A stretch of DNA of 64,000 nucleotides from contig JAFYAV010000002.1 of assembly GCA_017540545.1 (NCBI GenBank), forward strand, positions 268,402 to 332,401. The letters are read 5' to 3'. The stretch is from Candidatus Saccharimonadota bacterium. GTDB taxonomy: Bacteria; Patescibacteriota; Saccharimonadia; Saccharimonadales; Saccharimonadaceae. The notes beneath the pieces are model-generated. The model saw nothing but the letters and a program-made list of their open reading frames with translations. It was not told the DNA's origin and did no database searches. Shown here in pieces: positions 26,459-35,313 of this stretch; the stretch's first letter is position 1, and the number at the start of each line of letters is the position of its first letter. A program made the position numbers and the translations under genes.

Positions 26459-26521
26459 ATGCTATCACACTTATGCTTTTTTGTCAAGCATGCTTATGCT
26501 TATTTTCTGACATTTTGTCAA
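26459..26521 (-). promoter_or_regulatory. Promoter with duplicated -35 box
   Basis: TTGACA at 26487-26482, a 17-bp spacer and TAGCAT at 26464-26459 form the main promoter of the 89-residue gene. A second TTGACA lies 34 bp upstream at 26521-26516, and the AAGCATAAG following it is repeated in the main spacer. Confidence 0.65.
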
Positions 26522-26580
26522 ATTTAACAGAGGTAGAAATGCTCTTGAAAATTCTAAAAAATATTATTATTCCCCGCCAA

Positions 26581-26614
26581 AATACCCGCCAAGCTATATC
26601 ACAAGGCGGGTATT
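26581..26614 (-). terminator. ileS terminator
   Basis: A 10-bp stem, AATACCCGCC (26581-26590) with GGCGGGTATT (26605-26614), lies about 13 nt past the ileS stop and continues into a T-containing run on the minus strand. Confidence 0.85.
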
Positions 26615-26626
26615 TAATAGTCCGAA

Positions 26627-29530
26627 TTAGGCTTTTTCTAATGAAATCGTGACGTTATTTCCGTCAATTTTAACAATTTCATCATAACTATAGTTCCCCT
26701 CTGGCGTATACTCCGTTGCCAACACTTCATTCTTGAGCATCTCTAGATGAACTTTCGGCACCTCAACCGATACGGATAGCTTAATTCTGTCATCTACATT
26801 CAAGCCGGCCTTCTTGCGCGCAGCCTGAACAAAACGAATTAACTCGCGCACAAATCCTTCTTCGCGTAGTGCCTTTGTGAGTTTTTTGTCGAGTACTAAT
26901 TCTTTTCCGTGTACAACTTTTTTAACATTTACTTCTTCGGCAATGATAGTCTCATAAAACTTATCCAACTTCTCCCCACCGTAAGTCAACTTCGCCAACG
27001 GCTGGCGCACCTTAATCTGACCAAAGCCATCATCACGCGCCATCCTTAGCGCTAAACCTTCCGTAATTATCTCGCGACAACGCGCCATATCATCTAGCAC
27101 CCTTTGGTCGACCTCAATATTCTTCGGATAATTCAATAAATGCACCGACTCGCCTTCTTCGCCACCGGTCATATTCAGCCAAAGCTCTTCCGCCAAGAAT
27201 GGCACAAACGGCGCAACTACAGCAGCAAACTTCACCAATACCGTATATAACGTCCAGTATGCCTCAGCTTTATCGCCATCATCCTCGGATTTCCAGAAAC
27301 GTCGGCGCGAACGACGCACGAACCAGTTTGAGAGATCATCAATAAATGGCAATACTCCAGCTAGCGCTTTCGGTATATTATATTGATCCATCCCCTCAAT
27401 AATCTCGGCCTTTACTTGGTGCAAACGCGAAATAATCCAACGGTCCAGTGGATTTTTCAAATCGCCAAAAGTTGTCTTCCCAGACGGCTTCCAGCTATTC
27501 TTTGAATCCCAACCGTCCACCTCGGCATACATCGTAAAGAAATCATAGACATTCCAAATCATTGTTAGTTTGCGCGCTACATCCGAAACATCCTTGTCAA
27601 GCAACGCGAAGTCTTCGCCTGCAAGCACTGGGCTAGATAGCAACTGGAAGCGCAAAGCATCCGCCGAAAATTTGTCCATCAATTCATTCGGATCAGTGTA
27701 GTTGCCGAGTGACTTACTCATCTTGCGCCCATCGTTACCCGCCAAAGTTCCGGTGGTAATTACATTCTTATAAGCGCACTCACCAAACAGCGCCGTATTC
27801 ACTACATGTACATAATAGAACCATGCACGAACCTGACCGACATATTCCACAATGAAATCTGCCGGGTAGTTCTTCTCGAACTTTTCTTTGTTCTCGAATG
27901 GATAATGTAGCTGCGCAAACGGCATCGAACCAGACTCAAACCAACAGTCCAACACCTTATCAATGCGCTTAAAATGCTCACCATCGATATCAAACTCAAT
28001 CGCATCCACCCACGGACGATGATAGTCCTCAAGCCTCACGCCCGAGAGCTCATACAGCTCATCATAAGAACCAACCACCCTGATAGAGCCCTTGTCACCC
28101 TTCCAAACTGGCATCGCCGTCGCCCAAAAGTGATCGCGACTTAGATTCCAATCTGGCGCCTGCTCAATATTCTTTGCAAAACGACCGTGCTTTAAGTGCG
28201 CCGGGAACCAATTAATATCTTCGTTCTTCTCGAGCATCAACTCTTTGCTCCCCTCCACATCAAAGAACCAACTTGGAAATGCCCGATACATAATGCGTTG
28301 TTTGCTACGTGGGTTAAATGGATACTCGTGTTTAATATATTCGATCTTCCAAATTGCGCCCTTTTCTTCTAGACATTTTGCTATAAACTTATTGCCTGCC
28401 CATACCTCAATGCCATTCTCGTCCGTATCGCGCACGCCGATCTCATGCAATTTTTCGGCCCACTCCGGGAAATAATAACCGTTGTCATCAATCGTATGTC
28501 GCACTGGCACTTTGTTGTGTTTTCCTAATGCATAGTCATCCTCACCATAAGCCGGCGCAATATGCACAATACCCGTGCCATCTTCGGCGGAAACAAAATC
28601 CGCCGTCCAAATCTTATGCGCATTTTCGTTACGCGCAATCTCGTCGTCCATTTCAAATAACGGCTCGTATTTTAGGCCCTCCAGGTCGCTTCCAGAATAC
28701 GTTTTAAGGGCCTTAGCGTCCTCTCCAACAAGTTTTTTCGCTAAATCCTTAGCCATAATCATTTTGTCGCCTTCGACGTCATACAGGCCATATTTGAGCT
28801 TTTTAGACACTGCCAGCGCCATGTTTGCCGGCAAGGTCCACGGCGTGGTCGTCCAGGCTAAAATATACTCATCGCTATCGGCTAGTTTAAACTTCACATA
28901 TGCACTTGGGTCAGTAACTGTTTGATATGCATCATTGTCCATCGTCACTTCGGCTTTCGAGACCGGCGTTGCGAACTTCGTATCATACATCAAGACCTTT
29001 TCACCCTCGTAAATCTTGCCCTTCTCGTAAAGGGTTTTGAAAGCCCACCAAACCGACTCCATGAAATCTTTATTCATCGTCCGATAACAATTATCGAAAT
29101 CTACCCAACGGCCAATCCGGTCAATCGTACCGCGCCAAGTCTCCGAATTTGCCACCATCGACTCGCGCGCCTTAGTAATATATGTCTCGAGCGGCCACTT
29201 CGTGCCAATCTCGCGCCTATCCGTAATGCCGAGCTGCTTCTCGACAAAGTTCTCTGCCGGCAAACCATGGCAGTCCCAACCCCAACGGCGCTCAACGCGT
29301 TTGCCCCGCATCGTCCAATAGCGCGGCACTGCATCTTTTACAATCGAAGACAATAAAGTACCGTGGTGCGGATTACCCGTAATGAATGGCGGGCCGTCAT
29401 AAAATACATAGGAATTATCAATCGGACGATTTTCGACCGACTTTTCAAAGGTTTTGTTTTTCTTCCAGTACTCCACTAAGGCTTTCTCGTATTCGCTCGC
29501 CCGGCGTCGTTCACCATATTTATACTTCAT
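26627..29530 (-). CDS. ileS: Isoleucyl-tRNA synthetase
   Basis: 967 residues. The class I HIGH-type signature reads GNPHHGTLL (residues about 45-55) and KMSKS is intact in GRKMSKSLGNYTDP. The editing domain contains WTTTPWTLPANMALAV, and the C-terminal ABEC region follows. This is the eukaryotic-like, mupirocin-resistant kind of IleRS. ATG 29530 is chosen because GGAGTG lies 8 nt before it and MKYKYGERR is where homology starts; a longer opening up to 29575 would run into the terminator of the leader. Confidence 0.97.
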   Translation of the reverse strand: MKYKYGERRRASEYEKALVEYWKKNKTFEKSVENRPIDNSYVFYDGPPFITGNPHHGTLLSSIVKDAVPRYWTMRGKRVERRWGWDCHGLPAENFVEKQLGITDRREIGTKWPLETYITKARESMVANSETWRGTIDRIGRWVDFDNCYRTMNKDFMESVWWAFKTLYEKGKIYEGEKVLMYDTKFATPVSKAEVTMDNDAYQTVTDPSAYVKFKLADSDEYILAWTTTPWTLPANMALAVSKKLKYGLYDVEGDKMIMAKDLAKKLVGEDAKALKTYSGSDLEGLKYEPLFEMDDEIARNENAHKIWTADFVSAEDGTGIVHIAPAYGEDDYALGKHNKVPVRHTIDDNGYYFPEWAEKLHEIGVRDTDENGIEVWAGNKFIAKCLEEKGAIWKIEYIKHEYPFNPRSKQRIMYRAFPSWFFDVEGSKELMLEKNEDINWFPAHLKHGRFAKNIEQAPDWNLSRDHFWATAMPVWKGDKGSIRVVGSYDELYELSGVRLEDYHRPWVDAIEFDIDGEHFKRIDKVLDCWFESGSMPFAQLHYPFENKEKFEKNYPADFIVEYVGQVRAWFYYVHVVNTALFGECAYKNVITTGTLAGNDGRKMSKSLGNYTDPNELMDKFSADALRFQLLSSPVLAGEDFALLDKDVSDVARKLTMIWNVYDFFTMYAEVDGWDSKNSWKPSGKTTFGDLKNPLDRWIISRLHQVKAEIIEGMDQYNIPKALAGVLPFIDDLSNWFVRRSRRRFWKSEDDGDKAEAYWTLYTVLVKFAAVVAPFVPFLAEELWLNMTGGEEGESVHLLNYPKNIEVDQRVLDDMARCREIITEGLALRMARDDGFGQIKVRQPLAKLTYGGEKLDKFYETIIAEEVNVKKVVHGKELVLDKKLTKALREEGFVRELIRFVQAARKKAGLNVDDRIKLSVSVEVPKVHLEMLKNEVLATEYTPEGNYSYDEIVKIDGNNVTISLEKA

Positions 29531-29555
29531 ACCCACACACTCCTTTCTTTTGCAT

Positions 29556-29734
29556 AAAAAAATTCCAATTTTCATTGGAACTCCTCAGAGCGGTACCATC
29601 CAATTTCTAGATTGTTCTAGCACTCGATTAATCTTTTACGCAGACTCACGGATGATTCTACTAGACTTAGCTTCTCGCACTAGCTACGTCGTTCTTTCAT
29701 CGGCTCGCAGTTGATAGCTGCTCAAACGCTTTAT
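29556..29734 (-). promoter_or_regulatory. T-box riboswitch controlling ileS
   Basis: The antiterminator element TGGATGGTACCGC (29602-29590) closely matches the conserved T-box sequence. It is followed by an intrinsic terminator (7-bp stem 29563-29569 / 29574-29580, then seven T). About 130 nt of stem I-like sequence precede it, and the gene is ileS, so uncharged tRNA-Ile should prevent termination. The specifier AUC is present in a loop region but I could not fix its position. TGATATAAT (29746-29741) is the promoter. Confidence 0.85.
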
Positions 29735-29740
29735 GCTTGC

Positions 29741-29746
29741 ATTATA
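29741..29746 (-). promoter_or_regulatory. Extended -10 of the ileS T-box transcript
   Basis: TGATATAAT, with an expected start near 29734. Confidence 0.65.
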
Positions 29747-29763
29747 TCATATTTATTCAGAAA

Positions 29764-29791
29764 ACAAAAAACCCAGGTCATCCCTGGGGTT
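29764..29791 (-). terminator. Terminator after the 127-residue gene
   Basis: Stem ACCCAGG/CCTGGGT (29771-29777 with about 29783-29790) followed on the minus strand by six T. It isolates the next gene from the ileS T-box promoter. Confidence 0.82.
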
Positions 29792-29821
29792 TAAGTCTTT
29801 TCTCTCGCGAAGGCGGTTGTA

Positions 29822-30205
29822 TTAATGCCTTCCGGCCCTCCTGTTGTATTCCCGAAGAAGATCAGTTCTGTGTCTCGTCATGGTAATTATAGCGCTATAC
29901 AATACGTTTTCGGGAACATCAGTTATATATTTCCAACTGTTACTACTAAGATCACGTACCACCCCGGTTCTCATGATGATATAGCCATACACTCTGGAGT
30001 TGCCGTTCTTTCTCACCTCAACATATTCCGGAGAATTAGCGTCACATTTGTCAGGCAGCTTCAAGTACCAATCCGAGTCTCCTTCCACTGGAATCGTAGA
30101 GCCGGCCATTCCCCAAGAACTACTACCCTTAGTAGCGCCTTTGGATAATAGCCAAAACAATGCAACTAAAACAATAATTCCAACAACCGTTGCCCACATT
30201 CCCAT
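29822..30205 (-). CDS. Small N-terminally anchored membrane protein
   Basis: 127 residues. One membrane helix at residues 4-21 (WATVVGIIVLVALFWLL) and an extracytoplasmic domain with one Cys and many aromatic residues (WYLKLPDKCDANSPEYVEVRKNGNSRVYGYIIMR). Unknown family. A strong AGGAGG lies upstream. A second ATG at 30210 in another frame with better spacing opens only a 14-codon frame. Confidence 0.55.
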   Translation of the reverse strand: MGMWATVVGIIVLVALFWLLSKGATKGSSSWGMAGSTIPVEGDSDWYLKLPDKCDANSPEYVEVRKNGNSRVYGYIIMRTGVVRDLSSNSWKYITDVPENVLYSAIITMTRHRTDLLREYNRRAGRH

Positions 30206-30300
30206 TCCATCCTCACCTCCTTTTTACATCTTCATGAAATGGTTTTTACAGCTCAGTGTTTCTGTTTCTTTTTTCGTCTCGTTCTTCGTTCTTTATGGTA

Positions 30301-30341
30301 CAAAAATGTGGCTATAAGCCACACCGTCTACATCCATTATA
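30301..30341 (-). promoter_or_regulatory. Promoter followed directly by a terminator hairpin
   Basis: TGTGTATAAT (hexamer 30341-30336) precedes a 7-bp stem (30323-30317 with 30313-30307, loop 3 nt) and a run of five T. A transcript from this promoter would meet the terminator within about 30 nt. The hairpin may end the ftsA-ftsZ-nrdR operon instead. Confidence 0.5.
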
Positions 30342-30369
30342 CACAATTCGCCGAATAATCAATAGCTAA

Positions 30370-30636
30370 TCAATGCTTAATCAGGTAATACGCCACGTCG
30401 TCAATTCGCGGCAAGTCACGCCCACGCCACATCTGAACCATCCTACCATCATCATCTAAAGCCAATATTGTCGGATATTCCACGATGTCATGAGCCTTAC
30501 AAAGACCCTCGCCCTCTGGCTCATCTGGCGAAAAACTCTCTGGCCCCACCCCCAATCGTCGTTCGCAATCATGTAACCACTCAATCACGCTTCGAGCATA
30601 ATCACTCTCCTCGCGCCAAATTGCCACCACCCTCAT
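30370..30636 (-). CDS. Thioredoxin-fold-like protein lacking CxxC
   Basis: 88 residues. VVAIWREESDYARSVIEWLHDC at the start, EYPTILALDDDGRMVQMWRG in the centre (cis-Pro loop P, beta-hairpin) and a C-terminal helix follow the thioredoxin plan, but the redox CxxC is absent. Two isolated Cys are present. It starts 3 nt after nrdR and ends the operon. Function unknown. Confidence 0.55.
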   Translation of the reverse strand: MRVVAIWREESDYARSVIEWLHDCERRLGVGPESFSPDEPEGEGLCKAHDIVEYPTILALDDDGRMVQMWRGRDLPRIDDVAYYLIKH

Positions 30637-30639
30637 TTC

Positions 30640-31113
30640 TTATTTCTCCTTCTCTTTACGTTGCTTCATGCGCTCGCGTTGCTCGGCAATACTGCGTTCC
30701 AAATCATCTAACGACTTAAATTCCTTAAAGACACTCGCGAAACGCACATAGGCCATCTCGTTCGTCTCCGACAAAACTTCGAGGATAATCTCGCCAATCA
30801 CGCTAGATGGAATCTCGTCCTTACCCTTTTCGTAAATCAAATCCTCTACTCGATCAACAATATTCTGTACATCCAAATCACTATTAAAATACTTACCAAC
30901 ACTATTGCGGATTGCCTTTGCTAGCTTATCGCGATCAAATACCTCCCGCGAACCGCTACGTTTCTTCACCATTAAGCCAGGACGTTCAATTCGCTCATAG
31001 GTAGTAAAGCGATGTTTCCCATCCAAAGATACTCTGCGACGACGAATCGTGGTACCATCCTGCGATTCGCGGCTCTCTATCACCTTACTTTCGCCAATCT
31101 TCAAATGGCTCAT
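30640..31113 (-). CDS. nrdR: NrdR-like transcriptional regulator without the zinc-ribbon cysteines
   Basis: 157 residues. The DNA-binding region RRRRVSLDGKHRFTTYERIE and the ATP-cone (KKRSGSREVFDRDKLAKAIRNSVGKYF...DLIYEKGKDEIPSSVIGEIILEVL) match NrdR, the repressor of ribonucleotide reductase. Every zinc ligand of the usual CPxC...CxxC ribbon is replaced; the protein contains no Cys. A clear AGGAG ribosome site supports the start MSHLKIG, so truncation does not explain it. It lies 9 nt after ftsZ. Confidence 0.88.
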   Translation of the reverse strand: MSHLKIGESKVIESRESQDGTTIRRRRVSLDGKHRFTTYERIERPGLMVKKRSGSREVFDRDKLAKAIRNSVGKYFNSDLDVQNIVDRVEDLIYEKGKDEIPSSVIGEIILEVLSETNEMAYVRFASVFKEFKSLDDLERSIAEQRERMKQRKEKEK

Positions 31114-31122
31114 GAGGGTCTC

Positions 31123-32361
31123 CTAATCTTTGCTCTTTTTGCGGCGCCTCAAAATCGCCGGAATATCACTGTCGTCATCACTACCGCTATTGTTAGTGCG
31201 GATATTATCCCACATATTCACCGTCGTAGCTTCGGCGAAGTCCGCACTCTGGCTCTCCGGTTCGAACTTTTCGCTTTTCTTCTCAGCTTCCTTCACTGGA
31301 TCGGCCATCGTTTGGCTTGGCTCCGTTAAGTTCTCAACCTTAGCTGTGGTGGTCTCGGCTGGAACCTGATTATACTCTTGCGCTCGTGGATCATCGCGGT
31401 AATACTCCGAATCAAATCCAGTTGCCACTACCGTAACAATAATCTCATCTTCGAGCTCTGGGCGAATCGATGCACCCCAAATAATATTCGCATCTGGGCT
31501 AACGCTCGCCGTAATAAGCTCTGCAGCTTCGCGCATTTCGTCCATCGTCACATCATAACCGCCCGCAATCGAGAACAATACGCCACGAGCACCATCGATA
31601 GATACCTCAATCAACGGCGACTCAATTGCCTGTTGTGCCGCAATACTCGCACGATTCTCACCTGAAGCGCGACCAATGCCCATTAATGCCGAACCAGCAT
31701 CCTTCATAATTGCCTTCACGTCGGCAAAATCTAGATTAATTAGGCTATGCTCAGTAATCAACTCAGAGATACCCTGCACGCCTTGGCGCAAAACCTCATC
31801 AGCAATCTTAAAAGTCTCGAGAATCGGCGTACGTTGGTCAATTGTTTGCAAAAGACGGTCGTTCGGAATCGTAATCAAAGCATCAACATTGCGCGCCAAA
31901 CGCTCAATTGCCCAGTCCGCATTCGCCTTGCGCTTTGCGCCTTCAAACGAAAACGGCTTCGTCACTACGCCAACTGCCAAAATATCTTGCTTGCGCGCTT
32001 CTTCGGCCACAATGTAGCCTGCGCCAGAACCAGTACCGCCGCCTGCACCAAAAGTAATGAACGCCATGTCTGCACCGGTTAGAGAATTCTTAATTTCTTC
32101 ACGGCTTTCTTCGGCCGCACGCTCACCGACCGTTGGATCAGCGCCGGCACCTAGACCATTCGTGGTCTCATGCCCAAGATGTACCTTAACATCTGCCTTC
32201 GAGTTATGCAAAGCCTGCGCATCGGTGTTCATTGCTATAAACTCGACGCCACTCAAACCAGCATCGCGCATGCGATTCACGGCAGAGCCGCCTGCACCAC
32301 CAACGCCAATCACCTTAATGCTGGCTGTACTTTCCACCTCACTTGGTTTAACTTCAGGCAT
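31123..32361 (-). CDS. ftsZ: Cell-division GTPase FtsZ
   Basis: 412 residues. VIGVGGAGGSAVNRM, the tubulin signature GGGTGSGAG and SIAGGYDVTMDEM are intact. A glycine-poor linker of about 85 residues ends in the conserved tail DIPAILRRRKK that binds FtsA. It has its own leader: TACTATAAG as the -10 region and GAGGAG as the ribosome site. Confidence 0.97.
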   Translation of the reverse strand: MPEVKPSEVESTASIKVIGVGGAGGSAVNRMRDAGLSGVEFIAMNTDAQALHNSKADVKVHLGHETTNGLGAGADPTVGERAAEESREEIKNSLTGADMAFITFGAGGGTGSGAGYIVAEEARKQDILAVGVVTKPFSFEGAKRKANADWAIERLARNVDALITIPNDRLLQTIDQRTPILETFKIADEVLRQGVQGISELITEHSLINLDFADVKAIMKDAGSALMGIGRASGENRASIAAQQAIESPLIEVSIDGARGVLFSIAGGYDVTMDEMREAAELITASVSPDANIIWGASIRPELEDEIIVTVVATGFDSEYYRDDPRAQEYNQVPAETTTAKVENLTEPSQTMADPVKEAEKKSEKFEPESQSADFAEATTVNMWDNIRTNNSGSDDDSDIPAILRRRKKSKD

Positions 32362-32439
32362 GTATTAACTCCTCACTTTTCTTCAATTCTAATCTTATAG
32401 TATCATCTGAACAATTTTTTTGCTAGACTTCCGCCCCGC

Positions 32440-33684
32440 CTATTTGAACTTCTTCATCAGCTTCGAGAAAAAGCCCTCACCCTTGGCGACCTTCGCTTTC
32501 TTGCCACCGGACAGAATATCGCCAAAGCCGCGCGCATTATCACTACTCTGAATCTCCGCATCCGCATACATTAACCCGACCGCCGTGGCATATTCTGGCT
32601 TCATAATTTCTTCACTTACACCTAAAACCCCCTCCGGCTTACCCAGACGCACAGCCAATTCCACCTGGTCACGCGCATATGCCTCAATATCACGCAATTT
32701 CGAGCCGCCACCGACTAATACCAACCCTTCCGGCAACCTTTTGTCGTATCCAGCATGCTTTAACAGTTTGCGTACGCCCTCGAAAATCTCCTCCAGACGT
32801 GCTTCCACTACCTCATCGACTTCCTTGCGCTCGAAACGATATTCGTCACGACCACGCTTGATTACAATATCCTTATCCGAGCCACCAAACTTCGCGGAGG
32901 CAAAACGTAACTTAATCTCTTCCGCAATCTCTGGAACCGTCTTCAAAACCGTCGCCAAATCATTCGTAATATCATTGCTACCAATCGGCACCACGCCCAC
33001 AAACTGTAGCTCACCTTCATCATAAATCGCTACGCCAGTTGTCGCGCTGCCCATGTCTACTAGGCCGACACCATTCTCTTTTTGCGCATTCGTAATCACC
33101 GCCCGAGCTGCTGCTATTGCTGAGGGTTCTAGCGCTCGCACGCGTAAATTGCCCGCCTCACAAGCTTTTTGGATATTGTCACAATCTGGCGTCAAAGCCG
33201 AAATCACGTTCGCTCGCAACTCTAGACGCTCGCCATGCATTCCGAATGGCTCCTTAATGCCACCTTGACCATCTAAAATATACTCATATGGAACTAAAGA
33301 AAGAATCTCGCGATTTGCCGGAATCTTACCAGCTATTGAGGCGTCGGCAATCCGATCAATATCATCGTTATTAATCTCATGATCGGCCACGCCAACCGCA
33401 ATCATGCCATCAACCTTCGTGCTGCCAATATGCGACCCATTAATGTTCACAGTCGCATCATTCACCTCAATGCCACTCATCCCCTCTACCGCCCGCAAGC
33501 AAGTATCAATCACTCGCGGTGGCGACATTAGCTCCTTTACAATTCCGCGACGCAACCCCTCCGAAGGGACTTCACCATATCCTACCACTGATATTTTTCC
33601 ATCACGGCCAATCGCGCCCATGACGGCTCGGGTCGTACTAGTTCCAATATCTAACCCTACTGCAAAGCGAGCTTTTTCTTCCAT
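32440..33684 (-). CDS. ftsA: Cell-division protein FtsA
   Basis: 414 residues. The actin-like fold opens with VGLDIGTSTTRAVMG, contains VGLVDMGSATTGVAIYDEGELQF (phosphate-2) and GLVLVGGGSKLRDIE (adenosine), and ends in a basic amphipathic helix FFSKLMKKFK that anchors it to the membrane. Placed before ftsZ. TACAAT lies 6 nt before the ATG, so the mRNA is predicted leaderless. Confidence 0.96.
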   Translation of the reverse strand: MEEKARFAVGLDIGTSTTRAVMGAIGRDGKISVVGYGEVPSEGLRRGIVKELMSPPRVIDTCLRAVEGMSGIEVNDATVNINGSHIGSTKVDGMIAVGVADHEINNDDIDRIADASIAGKIPANREILSLVPYEYILDGQGGIKEPFGMHGERLELRANVISALTPDCDNIQKACEAGNLRVRALEPSAIAAARAVITNAQKENGVGLVDMGSATTGVAIYDEGELQFVGVVPIGSNDITNDLATVLKTVPEIAEEIKLRFASAKFGGSDKDIVIKRGRDEYRFERKEVDEVVEARLEEIFEGVRKLLKHAGYDKRLPEGLVLVGGGSKLRDIEAYARDQVELAVRLGKPEGVLGVSEEIMKPEYATAVGLMYADAEIQSSDNARGFGDILSGGKKAKVAKGEGFFSKLMKKFK

Positions 33685-33704
33685 AAGCTTATTGTAGCAT
33701 ATCC

Positions 33705-34451
33705 CTATAACTGGGTTAAAATTTCGTAACCGTCCTCGGTCACGAGCACCGTATGCTCAAAATGGCAACCCAAAGAGCCGTCCTTCAAGCATACCGTCCA
33801 TCCATCATCCCCCTCAACTACCACGTTGTCCGGCTTGCCTAAACTCGACATCGGTTCAATGCAAATTGTATCCCCAATCTTTAGCTCATAGCCATGACCG
33901 CGTTTGCCGTAATTTGGCACCTCCGGCGGCATATGCATACTAACACCAATCCCATGGCCTACATAATTCCGAATAATCCCGAGCTTGCCTTTTTCGAGCT
34001 GTTTTTCGACCGCATAGCCAATATCTCCCAACTTCGCACCCGGTTTTACTGCTTCTATTCCCTCATATAGCGCTGACTCCGTAAAGCTCAAGAGATGCTT
34101 CTGCGCGGCTGTCGGCTTTCCTCCTACAATCATCGTAAAAGCCGAGTCTACATAGTAACCATTGTATTTGATGACCAAATCGTAACTTACTTTATCACCC
34201 GCTTCGAGCACCTCGTCCTTCGGAATACCATGAATCAGCTCGTCATTCACGGAAATACAAATTGATCCAGGAAAATTAACTTCTGGCTCATAGTATGCAA
34301 TTCCGCAACCATAGTCCTTTATTTTTTTCGCCACCCATGCATCAATTTCTTTTCCAGTCTTGCCAGGTTGCGTATATTCGCGTAGCTCCGCAAATATTTT
34401 CGCCATAATTTTACCCCCCGACCGCATCGCATCAATTTTTTTCTGGTCCAT
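33705..34451 (-). CDS. map: Methionine aminopeptidase type I
   Basis: 248 residues. The metal ligands are seen in order: SYDLVIKYNGYYVDSAFT (Asp), NYVGHGIGVSMHMPPEVPNY (His), CIEPM (Glu) and CHFEHTVLVTEDG (Glu). It removes the initiator Met. It begins right after the adk stop (TAAATG). Confidence 0.96.
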   Translation of the reverse strand: MDQKKIDAMRSGGKIMAKIFAELREYTQPGKTGKEIDAWVAKKIKDYGCGIAYYEPEVNFPGSICISVNDELIHGIPKDEVLEAGDKVSYDLVIKYNGYYVDSAFTMIVGGKPTAAQKHLLSFTESALYEGIEAVKPGAKLGDIGYAVEKQLEKGKLGIIRNYVGHGIGVSMHMPPEVPNYGKRGHGYELKIGDTICIEPMSSLGKPDNVVVEGDDGWTVCLKDGSLGCHFEHTVLVTEDGYEILTQL

Positions 34452-35018
34452 TTATTCCCCCTGCTTGTCCTGAGTATTTATCGTCCCCCATCCTCGAAGA
34501 ATGTTTTCAAGTCTCTGTGTTACCTCTTCGATTGCCCCTTCTCCATCAACATGAGCTATCTTAACGCCAGCCCCCTCTAATCTTTCAATCATTGAATAAA
34601 TATTTTGTTCAATAATCGCCCAACGCCTCTCGATTGACTCTCGCGTATCGTCCACTCGGCCGCGCAATTCTAACCGATGCAGTAGCTCTTCGCGACTAAC
34701 GTCAAAGATGATTGCACCATCAATGTATTTATCATCGCCATTCTCAACAATCCAATCCGCTTGCCATTTGTCGCGCGGGTAACCGTCCAGTATCGCATTC
34801 CGCCCCGCCTCGGCTTCTTTCATCATCTCGCCATGCATCAGCTTGACTACGAATTCATCTGGAACCAACTCCCCTCGTTTCATCGTCTCATTCATCACGG
34901 GATCATTGCAGTCGCGCAACAATTGCCCAATCGACATCCAACGCCAACCATACTTGTTAGCCAGAATCTCACCTTGAAGGCTTTTCCCACTCCCCGCCAA
35001 TCCAAATAAAACTATCAT
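34452..35018 (-). CDS. adk: Adenylate kinase / nucleoside monophosphate kinase
   Basis: 188 residues. P-loop GLAGSGKSLQGEILA, NMP-binding part SIGQLLRDCND and VPDEFVVKLMHG, DGYPRDKWQAD, and LID LRGRVDDTRESIERR. The LID is short, without zinc-binding Cys. AGGAG lies before the ATG. First gene of the pair with map. Confidence 0.9.
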   Translation of the reverse strand: MIVLFGLAGSGKSLQGEILANKYGWRWMSIGQLLRDCNDPVMNETMKRGELVPDEFVVKLMHGEMMKEAEAGRNAILDGYPRDKWQADWIVENGDDKYIDGAIIFDVSREELLHRLELRGRVDDTRESIERRWAIIEQNIYSMIERLEGAGVKIAHVDGEGAIEEVTQRLENILRGWGTINTQDKQGE

Positions 35019-35043
35019 TTATACTCCTTTTTTCTTTTCGTAA

Positions 35044-35071
35044 AAAATACCCCGTCTTAGAGGGGGTATTT
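35044..35071. terminator. rpsU terminator
   Basis: AATACCCC with GGGGGTATT around an 8-nt loop, then a run of six T on the minus strand. Confidence 0.85.
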
Positions 35072-35072
35072 C

Positions 35073-35291
35073 CTATTTAAGACCTAACTTCATTCGTTCG
35101 GCTTTTTCTGCCTTACGCTTATCGCGTAGAATTGCCTTTTGGCGACGCTCACGCTTCGAAATTGGCTTCGAAAAACGCATGCCTTCCTTCGCGGTTGCCA
35201 TGACGCCACTCTGTAAAACCTTGCGGTTAAAGCGACGAATAATATTTTCGTTGGCCTCGCTCTGATCTTTTCTTGTTACCTTTATTGCCAT
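35073..35291 (-). CDS. rpsU: 30S ribosomal protein S21
   Basis: 72 residues. ENIIRRFNRKVLQSGVMATAKEGMRFSKPISKRERRQKAILRDKRK is the basic S21 pattern. Some CPR lineages lack S21, so its presence is informative. A terminator follows within 2 nt. Confidence 0.92.
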   Translation of the reverse strand: MAIKVTRKDQSEANENIIRRFNRKVLQSGVMATAKEGMRFSKPISKRERRQKAILRDKRKAEKAERMKLGLK

Positions 35292-35313
35292 ACTGCCATA
35301 AATTCTAGCATAT

